DNA from: Flavobacterium frigidimaris
Lineage (GTDB): Bacteria > Bacteroidota > Bacteroidia > Flavobacteriales > Flavobacteriaceae
Length of the DNA stretch: 64,000 nucleotides
Reading direction: 5' to 3'
NCBI GenBank assembly: GCA_900129595.1
Contig: FQWG01000010.1
Location: 62,001 to 126,000 of the forward strand
The position numbers were made by a program, and so were the translations under genes. Below the pieces are notes generated by a model. That model saw nothing but the letters and a program-made list of their open reading frames with translations. It was not told the DNA's origin and ran no database searches. Below, in pieces: positions 53,166 to 62,158 of this stretch (the stretch's first letter is position 1; every line of letters starts with the position of its first letter).

Positions 53166-55793
53166 ATGTTAAAGAAAATTTTAAAAATTACAGCCATTAT
53201 TCTTGTGGTGATTGTAGCCGCACTATTCGCCATTCCGTATTTCTTTAAAGATCAAATAAAAGCAAAAATTGCAGATGCTATCAATGAAAGTGTTGATGCT
53301 AAAGTGAGTTTTGCAGATGCCGATTTAAGTTTATTCAAAAACTTCCCAAATGCAACAGTGGGAATCAATAAACTGGTAATTATCAACAAAGCTCCTTTTG
53401 AAGGCGATACCCTGGTTTCGTTAGGCGAATTGAATTTGAAAATGAGCATCAAAGAACTTTTCAAAGGAAAAGAGGAACCGTTAAACATTCAGGGAATAAG
53501 CTCTGCCAATGGTTTGGTCAATATTATTTTTAATAAAGATGGTGTTGGCAATTTTGATATTGCATTAAAAAACAAAAAAGAGACAACAAAAGATGAGGCA
53601 AGTAAACCGCTGTCTTTAAAAATTCAGAACTATAAAATCGAGAATTTCACTTTTAGATATATCGATCAGGGATCTAAAATAAAAATGGTTATTGACAGTT
53701 TAAACCATGAAGGAACCGGAGACTTTACCAATTCAAAATTAGATCTGAATACTAAATCTACTGCTAAGGTTTCTTTGGATATGGATAAAATCAATTACAT
53801 GAAAAATGTGAAACTGACTTTAGACGCTGTTTTAGGAATAGATTTAGAACAAAGCAAATATACGTTTAAAGAAAACAAGGCTTTAATCAACCAATTGCCT
53901 TTAGAATTTGACGGATTTATTCAGATGACGGATGCCGGTCAGAATTATGACTTAAAATTTAAAACACCTACTTCATCATTTACCAATTTCTTAGGCTTAA
54001 TCCCTTCGGCTTATGCTTCAAGCTTAGACGGTGTAAAAACTACGGGAGACTTTACCGTTGTTGGTTTTGCTAAAGGACAATTAACAGAGACAACAGTTCC
54101 AAAATTCAATATTGCAATTGCATCGAACAATGCTTCTTTTCAATATCCTAATTTACCAAAATCAGTTCAGAATATTGTAATCGATACGAAAATCATCAAT
54201 GAAACAGGAATCTTAAATGATACTTACGTTAATTTAGACAAACTATCTTTTAGAATTGATCAGGATGTTTTTAACGCCAAAGCAAATATTAAAAACATAA
54301 CCGTCAATCCGTTTGTAAATGCTGCTTTAAAAGGAACCATTAATCTGGCTAATCTTTCAAAAGCGTATCCTATTAAACTGGACAAACCTCTTGCCGGAAT
54401 TCTAAAAGCCGATGTAACGACACAATTTGATATGGCATCTGTAGAAAAAAGCCAATATCAAAATATTAAAAATGCGGGAACGATGAGCTTGTCAGGATTT
54501 AAATATACGGATGAAAACAACAAGTCGATGAATATCAGCACGGCTTTGGTTGAATTTAACCCAAGTACCATCAACCTGAAAAAATTTGATGCTACTACCG
54601 GAAAAAGTGACTTAAGTATCAATGGGGTTTTAGAAAATTTCTATGGTTTTATGTTTAAGAAACAAGAACTAAGAGGAAACTTTAACATGAGTTCAAACCA
54701 ATTGGCAGTAGATGATTTTATGACAGCCGGAGAACCAGCCAAAACAGGAACTGCAACCGGAAAAGAAGGAGAAACAAAAGCGACACCTGCAAAACAGGCT
54801 GAAGCAATGAAGATTCCTGCTTTTTTAAATTGTACTATAAATGCAAAAGCAAATACGGTTTTATATGACAATTTGAAACTAACAGCTGTTTCCGGGAAAT
54901 TGATCGTAAAGGATGAAAAAGCAACTTTAGAGAACTTTAAAACGTCTATTTTTGGAGGAACAATTGGTCTTACAGGCACCGTTTCTACAAAAGCGAAAGT
55001 GCCTACTTTTGACATGAATTTAGGATTCAATCAGGTGGATATTGCACAAACTTTTACGCAATTGGACATGATGAAAAAAATTGCGCCAATTGCAGGGATC
55101 ATCAATGGAAAGCTGAACTCTACAATAAAATTAAATGGTAATCTTGATGCTGACGAATTAACTCCGGATTTGAAATCGATTTCCGGGGACTTGATAGGAC
55201 AGTTACTTTCTACAACTGTAAATCCTAAAAATTCGACTGTATTGAATGCCTTAACGTCAAACATCAAGTTCATTGATATGAACAAAGTGAATTTGAACGA
55301 TATCAAAGCTGCCTTAACTTTTGAAAACGGAAAAGTAAATGTAAAACCATTTGACATCAAATATCAGGATATCAAAATTACAGTGGGCGGAACTCATGGT
55401 TTTGACCAAACGATGAATTACAATTTAAAATTAGATGTTCCTGCAAAATATTTAGGAAGTGAAGCGAATGCCTTTATTGCAAAAATGTCTCCGGCAGATG
55501 CTGCAAAACTGCAAAACATTCCTATAAATGCAATGATTACAGGTAATTTTTCTAACCCGAAGGTTTCTACAGATATGAAAACTGCTGTCACGAGTTTAAC
55601 GACTCAATTGGTAAATCAGCAGAAAGAGAAGCTAACTCAAAAAGGGACTTCGGCGCTTACTGATCTGATCAATAAGAATACGAAAGCAAAAGACACCACA
55701 CAAGCTGCAAAAACAGAAAAAGAACAGAAAACACAGGAAGCTACAAAAAAAGCCAGTGACCTGATTAATGGTTTGTTCAAAAAGAAGAACTAG
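53166..55793 (+). CDS. AsmA-like membrane-anchored protein
   Basis: An 875-residue protein. One N-terminal transmembrane helix (~5-25) is followed by an AsmA N-terminal domain (DAKVSFADADLSLFKNFPN) and a very long beta-rich groove. A C-terminal AsmA_2-like region (~600-800) ends in a Lys/Thr-rich tail. AsmA-like proteins form rod-shaped bridges that move phospholipids between the inner and outer membranes; this role is known for AsmA/TamB/YhdP of E. coli and inferred here. It lies after the sppA terminator as a single gene. Confidence 0.85.
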   Translation: MLKKILKITAIILVVIVAALFAIPYFFKDQIKAKIADAINESVDAKVSFADADLSLFKNFPNATVGINKLVIINKAPFEGDTLVSLGELNLKMSIKELFKGKEEPLNIQGISSANGLVNIIFNKDGVGNFDIALKNKKETTKDEASKPLSLKIQNYKIENFTFRYIDQGSKIKMVIDSLNHEGTGDFTNSKLDLNTKSTAKVSLDMDKINYMKNVKLTLDAVLGIDLEQSKYTFKENKALINQLPLEFDGFIQMTDAGQNYDLKFKTPTSSFTNFLGLIPSAYASSLDGVKTTGDFTVVGFAKGQLTETTVPKFNIAIASNNASFQYPNLPKSVQNIVIDTKIINETGILNDTYVNLDKLSFRIDQDVFNAKANIKNITVNPFVNAALKGTINLANLSKAYPIKLDKPLAGILKADVTTQFDMASVEKSQYQNIKNAGTMSLSGFKYTDENNKSMNISTALVEFNPSTINLKKFDATTGKSDLSINGVLENFYGFMFKKQELRGNFNMSSNQLAVDDFMTAGEPAKTGTATGKEGETKATPAKQAEAMKIPAFLNCTINAKANTVLYDNLKLTAVSGKLIVKDEKATLENFKTSIFGGTIGLTGTVSTKAKVPTFDMNLGFNQVDIAQTFTQLDMMKKIAPIAGIINGKLNSTIKLNGNLDADELTPDLKSISGDLIGQLLSTTVNPKNSTVLNALTSNIKFIDMNKVNLNDIKAALTFENGKVNVKPFDIKYQDIKITVGGTHGFDQTMNYNLKLDVPAKYLGSEANAFIAKMSPADAAKLQNIPINAMITGNFSNPKVSTDMKTAVTSLTTQLVNQQKEKLTQKGTSALTDLINKNTKAKDTTQAAKTEKEQKTQEATKKASDLINGLFKKKN

Positions 55794-55802
55794 AATAAAA
55801 AG

Positions 55803-55837
55803 AAAGGCGCCTACTATTCAGTAAGCGCCTTTTTCTT
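55803..55837. terminator. Bidirectional terminator between AsmA-like and glycosyltransferase genes
   Basis: AAAGGCGC and GCGCCTTT (55803-55810, 55825-55832) form a GC-rich stem extended by TACT/AGTA, with a T-run. Confidence 0.88.
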
Positions 55838-55854
55838 TCGTTTGTGTTTTATAA

Positions 55855-56934
55855 TTAAATAGCATCTGAATAGATACTTAATTTTCCGTTATTTAAAATT
55901 GAATTTATTGTTTTCAGATAATCTTTTCTGGTGTACAAATTAACATCTACACCAATACTGCAATTGTCATAAGGTTCGTATTTTTTGATGTTCGAAACAG
56001 AAAACAATCCTATTGTTGGGGTCTGTACCGCACTTGCTAAATGCATTATTCCACTATCAGCTCCTATGAATAAATCAGTGTTGGCAATTACTGCTCCTAT
56101 TTCACGAATGTCTTTACTATAAAATGTAGGTGCCTTAAAAGCAATTTGCGAAACGTTTTCTACAGGCAGGATTTCGATAATATTGTAATTTGAATATTCT
56201 CTTTTGAGTTGTGTATAAAAACTTTCCCACCAATCTTCTGACAAACATTTTTCTCCTGTTGCATAGGTAAATATACAGATGGTCTTTTTGTCATTATGAA
56301 TCAAATCATTTAAGATTTTCTTTCCGTCCGCAATCTCAGAAGAGGATAATTTGAGATTTAAAGGAGCAATTATTTTATTGCTTTTTGGGAATCGGAGTTT
56401 GGTCAAATAGTATCGGAAGTTGTAAACAGGGTACTTTGCAATATGATCGTAATCATTTTTCACATGTTGGGATTCTTCGCTTGAATCTCCAAAAAATTTG
56501 TATTTAGCATTAGAAAACTGGACTGCTAAACGTCCTGAAGAAGAGTTTTGATCTACGTTGATCGCGACATCATACTTTTGTCGTTTTATCGAAATCCAGA
56601 CATTCAGATATTTCAATAAACTTTTGAAGGGCTTTTTGGGGAGGTCAATTATTTTATCAATATTATCATAATTCTCAAAAATGATGGGAGCTAATGTTCC
56701 CTTAACAAACAAATCGACTTTACAATTTGGAAATATTTCCGTGACTTCCTGAACGAGAGGCGTAATCAATAATAAGTTTCCTAATCGTCCGTTTGGCCTG
56801 CAGATCAAAATTCTTTTTATATCATTTTTATCTACTAAAATGATATCTTCTTGTGAACTTGCTTTTCCAATATTCTTAGTGAGATTACGCATTAAACTGC
56901 GCCTAAAAACATTTATTTTTTTTAAAAGCCCCAT
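55855..56934 (-). CDS. Glycosyltransferase family 9 (heptosyltransferase-like)
   Basis: A 359-residue GT9 protein. It shows KRILICRPNGRLGNLLLITPLVQEV in its N-terminal half (about 47-72) and the donor-site GADSGIMHLASAVQTPTIGLF segment (about 285-305). The family transfers heptose or related sugars to the lipopolysaccharide core. The donor and acceptor are not certain in Bacteroidota, where ADP-heptose may not be used. It is single and followed by a shared terminator. No other LPS gene is directly adjacent. Confidence 0.9.
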   Translation of the reverse strand: MGLLKKINVFRRSLMRNLTKNIGKASSQEDIILVDKNDIKRILICRPNGRLGNLLLITPLVQEVTEIFPNCKVDLFVKGTLAPIIFENYDNIDKIIDLPKKPFKSLLKYLNVWISIKRQKYDVAINVDQNSSSGRLAVQFSNAKYKFFGDSSEESQHVKNDYDHIAKYPVYNFRYYLTKLRFPKSNKIIAPLNLKLSSSEIADGKKILNDLIHNDKKTICIFTYATGEKCLSEDWWESFYTQLKREYSNYNIIEILPVENVSQIAFKAPTFYSKDIREIGAVIANTDLFIGADSGIMHLASAVQTPTIGLFSVSNIKKYEPYDNCSIGVDVNLYTRKDYLKTINSILNNGKLSIYSDAI

Positions 56935-57192
56935 CTTATTAAATCGTTTATTGATTAGTAAATCTTCATTTTAAATTAAAAAAAAATCAAAGTTTCAACT
57001 AGTTCAAAACTAGCCTCTTTTTTTTTCTAAAATTAAATTCTTTCAATAAGCAATTATTACAAAATTGTAACCAAATGTATCAACATTCACATCTTCAACT
57101 ACTTAAAGGAGACTTAAAAATACAAAAACTATTTTATAAACAAAAGAATATTAGACAGTTAGGCAATAACAACAGATGAATGCCCCATAAAC

Positions 57193-57987
57193 CTAGACGT
57201 TAATTGTGACAACATACCCTTCTGAACTCCTAACATTAAAAACGGTACCGTCTTCAAAAATTAAATACTGGCCTTTGATTCCTGTTAATTTTCCATTGAA
57301 GGATGGAGTCTTATCAAGATTTAAACTTGCTACTTTTGCCGGATAATTCAGAACCGGATAATTCAATTCATACAAATCATTTTTTTGCGAATAGAAATAT
57401 TCTTTGGCCTCATCCGGAATCAGGCTTTCTACTTTTACTTTCTCCGCAATCAGATCAAAACTGCCACTTGTCTTCTGGAGCATCTTTCTCCAATTGGTTT
57501 TATCTGTATAATGATCTTTTAGAGCTACCTCAGTAATTCCGGCTAAATATCTGTTAGGAACCTCAACAATAGCAATTGCCTGTGTCGCGCCCTGATCGAT
57601 CCAACGCGTCGGAACCTGGGTTTTACGCGTCACACCAACCTTTACTTCACTAGCCAAAGCCAGATATACAACATGCGGCTGCAATTGCACTTTTTGCTCA
57701 TATTCAAGATCACGGTCTGCAATTCCTAAATGAGCAGTACTCAATTCCGGTCTCATGATCCAGTCACCAACAGCCGGACTGGAGTAAAAACAATCATAAC
57801 AAAATCCCTGGCGGAATATTTTTTTCTTTTTATGACAATTCAGACATTCGTAACCTGCAAAATTAATTTCAATCTCTTTATTCAAAAGCTGATTCATATT
57901 TAAAAAACTATCTTCGAAAACCAAATAATATTGAATTGGGTTTCCTAATTCAGTTTGCATTTTTGTAAGTACGCCTTGATATGTCAT
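57193..57987 (-). CDS. DUF2797 protein with a four-Cys zinc-ribbon motif
   Basis: A 264-residue DUF2797 protein. Near residues 48-68 are two CxxC pairs, CLNCHKKKK and GFCYDCFY, a likely zinc ribbon. The SEVKVGVTRKTQVPTRWIDQG segment follows near 113-133. Its function is unknown; the family is present in many Bacteroidota. It has a low-complexity AGATT-type repeat just before the start and a TCCCGATA palindrome further up. Confidence 0.87.
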   Translation of the reverse strand: MTYQGVLTKMQTELGNPIQYYLVFEDSFLNMNQLLNKEIEINFAGYECLNCHKKKKIFRQGFCYDCFYSSPAVGDWIMRPELSTAHLGIADRDLEYEQKVQLQPHVVYLALASEVKVGVTRKTQVPTRWIDQGATQAIAIVEVPNRYLAGITEVALKDHYTDKTNWRKMLQKTSGSFDLIAEKVKVESLIPDEAKEYFYSQKNDLYELNYPVLNYPAKVASLNLDKTPSFNGKLTGIKGQYLIFEDGTVFNVRSSEGYVVTINV

Positions 57988-57990
57988 AAG

Positions 57991-58022
57991 AATTGTAGAT
58001 TGTAGATTTCAGATATTAGATC
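57991..58022. repeat. GTAGATT-type repeat upstream of the DUF2797 gene
   Basis: Short near-copies of TGTAGAT follow the start codon of the minus-strand gene, as at 34919-34970. Confidence 0.5.
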
Positions 58023-58209
58023 TGCACCGGATTGTGAACTTTTATTTATTAAAAATTCCAATTATCAATTGGAATCTTTACTTTTATAGAACTGTTTTTT
58101 ACAAAAAAACACTATTTTTGATACAACGGCAAAGTTAGTATTTGTCGATCGATATTCAAATTTTATATTTTTGATTTTCGCGTCAAGAGAAAAACTAAAA
58201 TATAAAACC

Positions 58210-58227
58210 TCCCGATAATTATCGGGA
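58210..58227. repeat. Perfect TCCCGATA-AT-TATCGGGA palindrome
   Basis: An 18-bp palindrome, 21 bp upstream of the GH3-type gene. It is a full match in its arms to the copy at 31987-32004. Confidence 0.85.
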
Positions 58228-58247
58228 CTAAAATCTAAAATTGACTC

Positions 58248-59771
58248 ATGCCCTTATCAATTATCAATTCGTTTGCCTCCTGGGTCCTGAAACAAAGGAT
58301 ACACCAAATAGAACTTTTTCTAAAATATCCCAACGAGGTTCAGGAAGAACTCTTGCATAATTTATTGACGGCTTCGGAAAACACGATTGTTGGAAAAAAA
58401 TATGATTTTGAATCGATTACATCGTATGCTACTTTTGCAGAAAGGGTGCCTATTGCAACTTATGAGGAATTGCAGCCTCTGATCGAACGTACACGTCAGG
58501 GTGAACAGGGTGTTTTTTGGGAAACTCCCATAAAATGGTTTGCCAAATCGAGCGGCACTACAAATGCCAAAAGCAAATTTATTCCGGTAAGCAACGAAGC
58601 TTTAGAGGATTGCCACTATAAAGGAAGTAAAGATTTACTTTGTTTGTATTTGAACAATAATGAAGATTCTGAATTGTTCTTAGGAAAAAGTCTTCGCTTG
58701 GGCGGAAGTTCTCAGATCTACGAAAACAACAATACTTTCTTTGGAGATCTTTCAGCTATCCTGATTGAGAACATGCCTATCTGGGCCGAATTTAGCAGCA
58801 CGCCAAGCAACAAAACTTCATTGATGAGTGAATGGGAAGCTAAGATTGCTGCTATTATAAATGAAACCAAAAATGAAAACGTAACCAGTTTTGCAGGAGT
58901 TCCTTCCTGGATGTTGGTTTTAATGAATAAGGTTTTAGAAAATACAGGAAAACAAAGTTTATTAGAACTCTGGCCTAATCTGGAAGTTTATTTTCATGGA
59001 GGCGTAAGCTTCTCTCCTTATAAAGAACAATACAAGAAAATTTTACCAAGTAAAGATTTCAAATATTACGAAATATACAATGCTTCCGAAGGCTTCTTTG
59101 CCATTCAGGATTTGAATAATTCCAGCGATTTATTACTAATGCTGGATTATGGCATTTTCTACGAATTTATATCAATGGATACTTTTGGAACTCCTGATCA
59201 AAAAGTAGTTCGTCTGGCTGATGTTGAACTCAATAAAAACTACGCGATTGTTATTACAACCAATTCGGGTTTATGGCGTTATTTGATTGGCGATACGGTT
59301 CGTTTTACTTCTTTAAATCCGTACAGAATTAGAGTTACAGGAAGAACCAAACATCATATTAACGTTTTTGGTGAAGAATTAATGGTCGAAAATACCGATC
59401 AGGCCATTGCCAAAGCATGCCAAATTACCCAAACCGAGGTGATCGATTATACGGTTGCTCCTATTTTTATGCAGGATAAAGAAAAAGGCGCGCACGAATG
59501 GATGATCGAGTTCAAGAAAAAACCGGCTGATGTTGGCCTTTTCCAAAAAGTGCTGGATGAAACTTTACAAACTTTAAATTCTGATTACGAAGCCAAACGC
59601 CATAATAATATGACACTGAATCCTCTGGTGATTAATGTGGCTCGTGAAAATTTGTTTTATGATTGGTTGAAAGAACGTGATAAACTAGGCGGACAACATA
59701 AAATTCCGAGACTTTCGAATCAAAGGGATTATCTGGAGCAGTTGAAGGAAATGTGCATACTTAAACACTAA
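58248..59771 (+). CDS. GH3-family acyl-adenylate enzyme
   Basis: A 507-residue protein of the GH3 auxin-responsive family. These ANL-type enzymes adenylate carboxylic acids and conjugate them to amino acids in plants. ATP-site motifs are KSSGTTNAKSKFIPVS (P-loop-like, ~104-119), YNASEGFFAIQD (~278-289) and YLIGDTVRFT (~345-354). Bacterial members are widespread in Bacteroidota, but substrates are not known, so auxin is not implied. It is a single gene after the AGATT-repeat region, with a long gene-free gap downstream. Confidence 0.9.
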   Translation: MPLSIINSFASWVLKQRIHQIELFLKYPNEVQEELLHNLLTASENTIVGKKYDFESITSYATFAERVPIATYEELQPLIERTRQGEQGVFWETPIKWFAKSSGTTNAKSKFIPVSNEALEDCHYKGSKDLLCLYLNNNEDSELFLGKSLRLGGSSQIYENNNTFFGDLSAILIENMPIWAEFSSTPSNKTSLMSEWEAKIAAIINETKNENVTSFAGVPSWMLVLMNKVLENTGKQSLLELWPNLEVYFHGGVSFSPYKEQYKKILPSKDFKYYEIYNASEGFFAIQDLNNSSDLLLMLDYGIFYEFISMDTFGTPDQKVVRLADVELNKNYAIVITTNSGLWRYLIGDTVRFTSLNPYRIRVTGRTKHHINVFGEELMVENTDQAIAKACQITQTEVIDYTVAPIFMQDKEKGAHEWMIEFKKKPADVGLFQKVLDETLQTLNSDYEAKRHNNMTLNPLVINVARENLFYDWLKERDKLGGQHKIPRLSNQRDYLEQLKEMCILKH

Positions 59772-60108
59772 TTTCACGAATTTTCACCAATTATGTCGCT
59801 GACGCGAGCCCCTTACTGGCGCGAGCGCAATGTCATTAAGTTAAGCACTTTTGATCTAATTAATGGTTAATTCTTTTTCGCGCAAAGACGCAAAAGCGCA
59901 AAGGTTTTACGCGTAAACTTGGCGGCTTGGCGACTTTGCGTGAGATTTATTCGGTACAGTATTGCGGCTGTTTTTCTTAACTATACGGGTACGAGCGAGA
60001 CACTCGCACTAGCATAATATGTAATTCTATTTGTCTTAATAAAAATAAAAATCCTTTTGGCCCGTCGCGATAGCTATCGGGAGGCACAAAAGACTTGACA
60101 TTCGTTTA
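59772..60108. repeat. Gene-free repeat-rich stretch
   Basis: No gene is seen in these 337 bp. It holds fragments such as CGCAAAGACGCAAAAGCGCA and GACTTTGCGTGAGA, a GAGCGAGACACTCGC inverted pair (59995-60009), and a hairpin-like CTTTTGG...AAAAG segment around TCGCGATAGCTATCGGGA (60065-60082), one mismatch from the TCCCGATA palindrome family. Confidence 0.65.
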
Positions 60109-61338
60109 CTACATCATATCAATATATCGGTCGTGATAACCCAATAAGTATAAAACGCCGTCAAGTCCAAGACTTGAAATTGAAGTTGATGCACTTTCTT
60201 TTACTTTTGGTTTCGCGTGAAAAGCAATTCCTAATCCAGCTAGGTTTAGCATTGGTAAATCATTGGCTCCGTCTCCTACTGCAATGGTTTGATTGATGTG
60301 GATTCCTTCTTTTTCGGCGATGGCTTTTAGGTATTCGGCTTTCTTTTGTCCGTCTACGATTTCACCTAAATATTTACCGGTTAATTTACCATCTTTTATT
60401 TCTAACTGATTGGCATGAACATAATCGATACCCAGTTCTTTTTGCAAGTATTCTCCAAAATAAGTGAATCCTCCGGACAAAATTGCGGTTTTATAGCCGT
60501 AATATTTCAGGGCTTTCATCAAACGATGCGCACCTTTTGTAATAGGTAAATTGATGGCAACATTTTGCAAAACATCTTCGCTTAAACCTTCCAACAAAGC
60601 CATACGTTGTTTGAAACTTTCGTTGAAATCTATTTCACCATTCATTGCAGATTCTGTAATCGCACGAACCTGATCTCCTACTCCATTTAGTTCTGCAAGT
60701 TCGTCGATAACTTCAGTTTGAATTAAAGTTGAATCCATATCGAAACACACCAAACGACGGTTTCGTCTGTAAATATTATCTTCCTGAAACGAAATATCAA
60801 CGTTTAAAGTTCTTGAAATCTCCATGAAACTTGCAGTCATGATGATCTTGTTTACAATTTCGCCTGTAACGGATAATTGAATGCAAGAACGCGGATATTC
60901 TTCTTTTTCGACAATAGAAGTCCTGCCTGTTAATCGAATGATAGAATCGATATTCAGGTTTTGATCTGACATTATTTTGGTTACTGCCGCCAATTGTGAA
61001 GCTGCCAGTTTTTCGCCCAAAATATTGATGATATAACGTTGTTTTGATTGTGATTTTACCCACGTTTCGTAATCTTCTACAGAAATTGGAATAAATTTTA
61101 CCTTAACTCCTAATTCATACGCTTTAAACAACAAGTCCTTTAAAACTGGTCCTGAACTTGAACCTGCTTCGATCTCGAACAAAATCCCCAGAGAAAGTGT
61201 ATCATGAATATCAGCCTGACCGATATCCAGAATATTGGCGTCGTATGTTGCCAATACGGCTGTTAAACCTGCTGTTACTCCTATTTTATCATGTCCTGAG
61301 ACTTTTAATAAAATAATCTCTTTACCTTCTATTGCCAT
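60109..61338 (-). CDS. serB: Phosphoserine phosphatase with N-terminal ACT domains
   Basis: A 409-residue protein. Two ACT-like regulatory regions (about 7-90 and 100-180) precede the HAD-type catalytic domain. The nucleophile motif is CFDMDSTL (DMDST at 200-204), motif 2 Ser and motif 3 Lys are in AILSGGF and GQKKAEYL, and motif 4 is GDGANDLPML. It hydrolyses phosphoserine to serine, the last step of serine synthesis. The ACT regions may bind serine for feedback. It is monocistronic on the minus strand. Confidence 0.96.
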   Translation of the reverse strand: MAIEGKEIILLKVSGHDKIGVTAGLTAVLATYDANILDIGQADIHDTLSLGILFEIEAGSSSGPVLKDLLFKAYELGVKVKFIPISVEDYETWVKSQSKQRYIINILGEKLAASQLAAVTKIMSDQNLNIDSIIRLTGRTSIVEKEEYPRSCIQLSVTGEIVNKIIMTASFMEISRTLNVDISFQEDNIYRRNRRLVCFDMDSTLIQTEVIDELAELNGVGDQVRAITESAMNGEIDFNESFKQRMALLEGLSEDVLQNVAINLPITKGAHRLMKALKYYGYKTAILSGGFTYFGEYLQKELGIDYVHANQLEIKDGKLTGKYLGEIVDGQKKAEYLKAIAEKEGIHINQTIAVGDGANDLPMLNLAGLGIAFHAKPKVKESASTSISSLGLDGVLYLLGYHDRYIDMM

Positions 61339-61418
61339 TTTTATGTATTGATTTTAAGAAGCGACAAAAATCGGCAATCTAATTTTGATAAAAAAGTATA
61401 TTGTTTGTTTTTTTGAAA

Positions 61419-61444
61419 AGAAAAAGCACATAAGAATGTGCTTT
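61419..61444 (-). terminator. Terminator downstream of the PhnB-like gene
   Basis: AAAGCACA and TGTGCTTT (61423-61430, 61437-61444), with a T-rich stretch on the minus strand, 120 bp after the stop of that gene. Confidence 0.6.
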
Positions 61445-61507
61445 ATTGAGTAATTTAACAATAATACTTTACTATCGAAATAACGTAACAAGTTAGGTTA
61501 TTTTTTC

Positions 61508-61554
61508 CGCCACGAATTCACGAATTAAGCATTAAAATTCGTTAATTCGTGGCG
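61508..61554. repeat. 19-bp inverted repeat CGCCACGAATT...
   Basis: CGCCACGAATTCACGAATT (61508-61526) and AATTCGTTAATTCGTGGCG (61536-61554) are inverted copies with one mismatch around a 9-nt loop. The arms share the AATTCGTG unit with the repeats near 20 kb. Confidence 0.82.
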
Positions 61555-61563
61555 ACAAAAAAA

Positions 61564-62004
61564 TTATTTTTGATTTTCATCAAAGTTCACCATCCAGCTT
61601 ACGCCGAATTTATCTTTGAACATTCCGAAATAAGCTCCCCAAAAGGTTTTGTTCATTGCCATATAAATCGTTCCACCGGCTGAAAGTCCGTTGAAGATCC
61701 TATCTGCTTCTTCTGTAGTTTCAACATTTATTGATACTGAAAAATTTCCGCCAAAAGCTACGTCTCCAGATTGATCGTTGCTATCGCTTCCCATCAAAAT
61801 AGTATTTCCAATTGGCAATGAAACATGCATTACTCTATTGGCGTCTTTCTCTGATATTTCGGCACAACCGCCATCTTCTCCTGCAGGCATGTCTTTGAAT
61901 TTTCCGATATACGGAAATTCGCCTCCAAAAACTGATTTGTAAAACAGAAATGCTTCTTCGCAATTTCCGTTAAATATTAAATAAGGGTTTACTGATGTTG
62001 CCAT
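61564..62004 (-). CDS. VOC-fold protein, PhnB-like
   Basis: A 146-residue vicinal-oxygen-chelate protein of the PhnB/YcgN type (begins NPYLIFNGNCEEAFLFYKSVFGGEF). Characteristic segments GNTILMGSDS and WGAYFGMFKDKFGVSWMVNF are present. These are small metal-binding domains without a demonstrated enzymatic activity in most cases. It is the most distal of four VOC/SRPBCC genes on this strand and is separated from the next one by a tandem repeat. Confidence 0.9.
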   Translation of the reverse strand: MATSVNPYLIFNGNCEEAFLFYKSVFGGEFPYIGKFKDMPAGEDGGCAEISEKDANRVMHVSLPIGNTILMGSDSNDQSGDVAFGGNFSVSINVETTEEADRIFNGLSAGGTIYMAMNKTFWGAYFGMFKDKFGVSWMVNFDENQK

Positions 62005-62074
62005 GATTACTTATTGTTTGTTGTTTTTTTGTTTGTTGTTTGTTGCAATCTTCTCTTTTTTTATTCCCTTTCTT

Positions 62075-62158
62075 CTATCCTCTTTCCCCTATACTCTTTC
62101 CCCTATACTCTTTCTTCTATACTCTTTCTTCTATACTCTTTCTTCTATACTCTATTCT
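62075..62158. repeat. Six 14-bp tandem units CTATACTCTTTCTT
   Basis: Tandem CTATACTCTTTCTT-like units run through 62075-62158; the outermost unit includes the stop codon (62152-62154) of the SRPBCC gene. Array expansion would alter the gene's 3' flank. Confidence 0.82.

Noticed and set aside
62075..62158. A CRISPR array or regulatory operator array
   Set aside because: The 14-bp units abut without spacers and begin inside the stop codon of a gene; simple tandem repeat.
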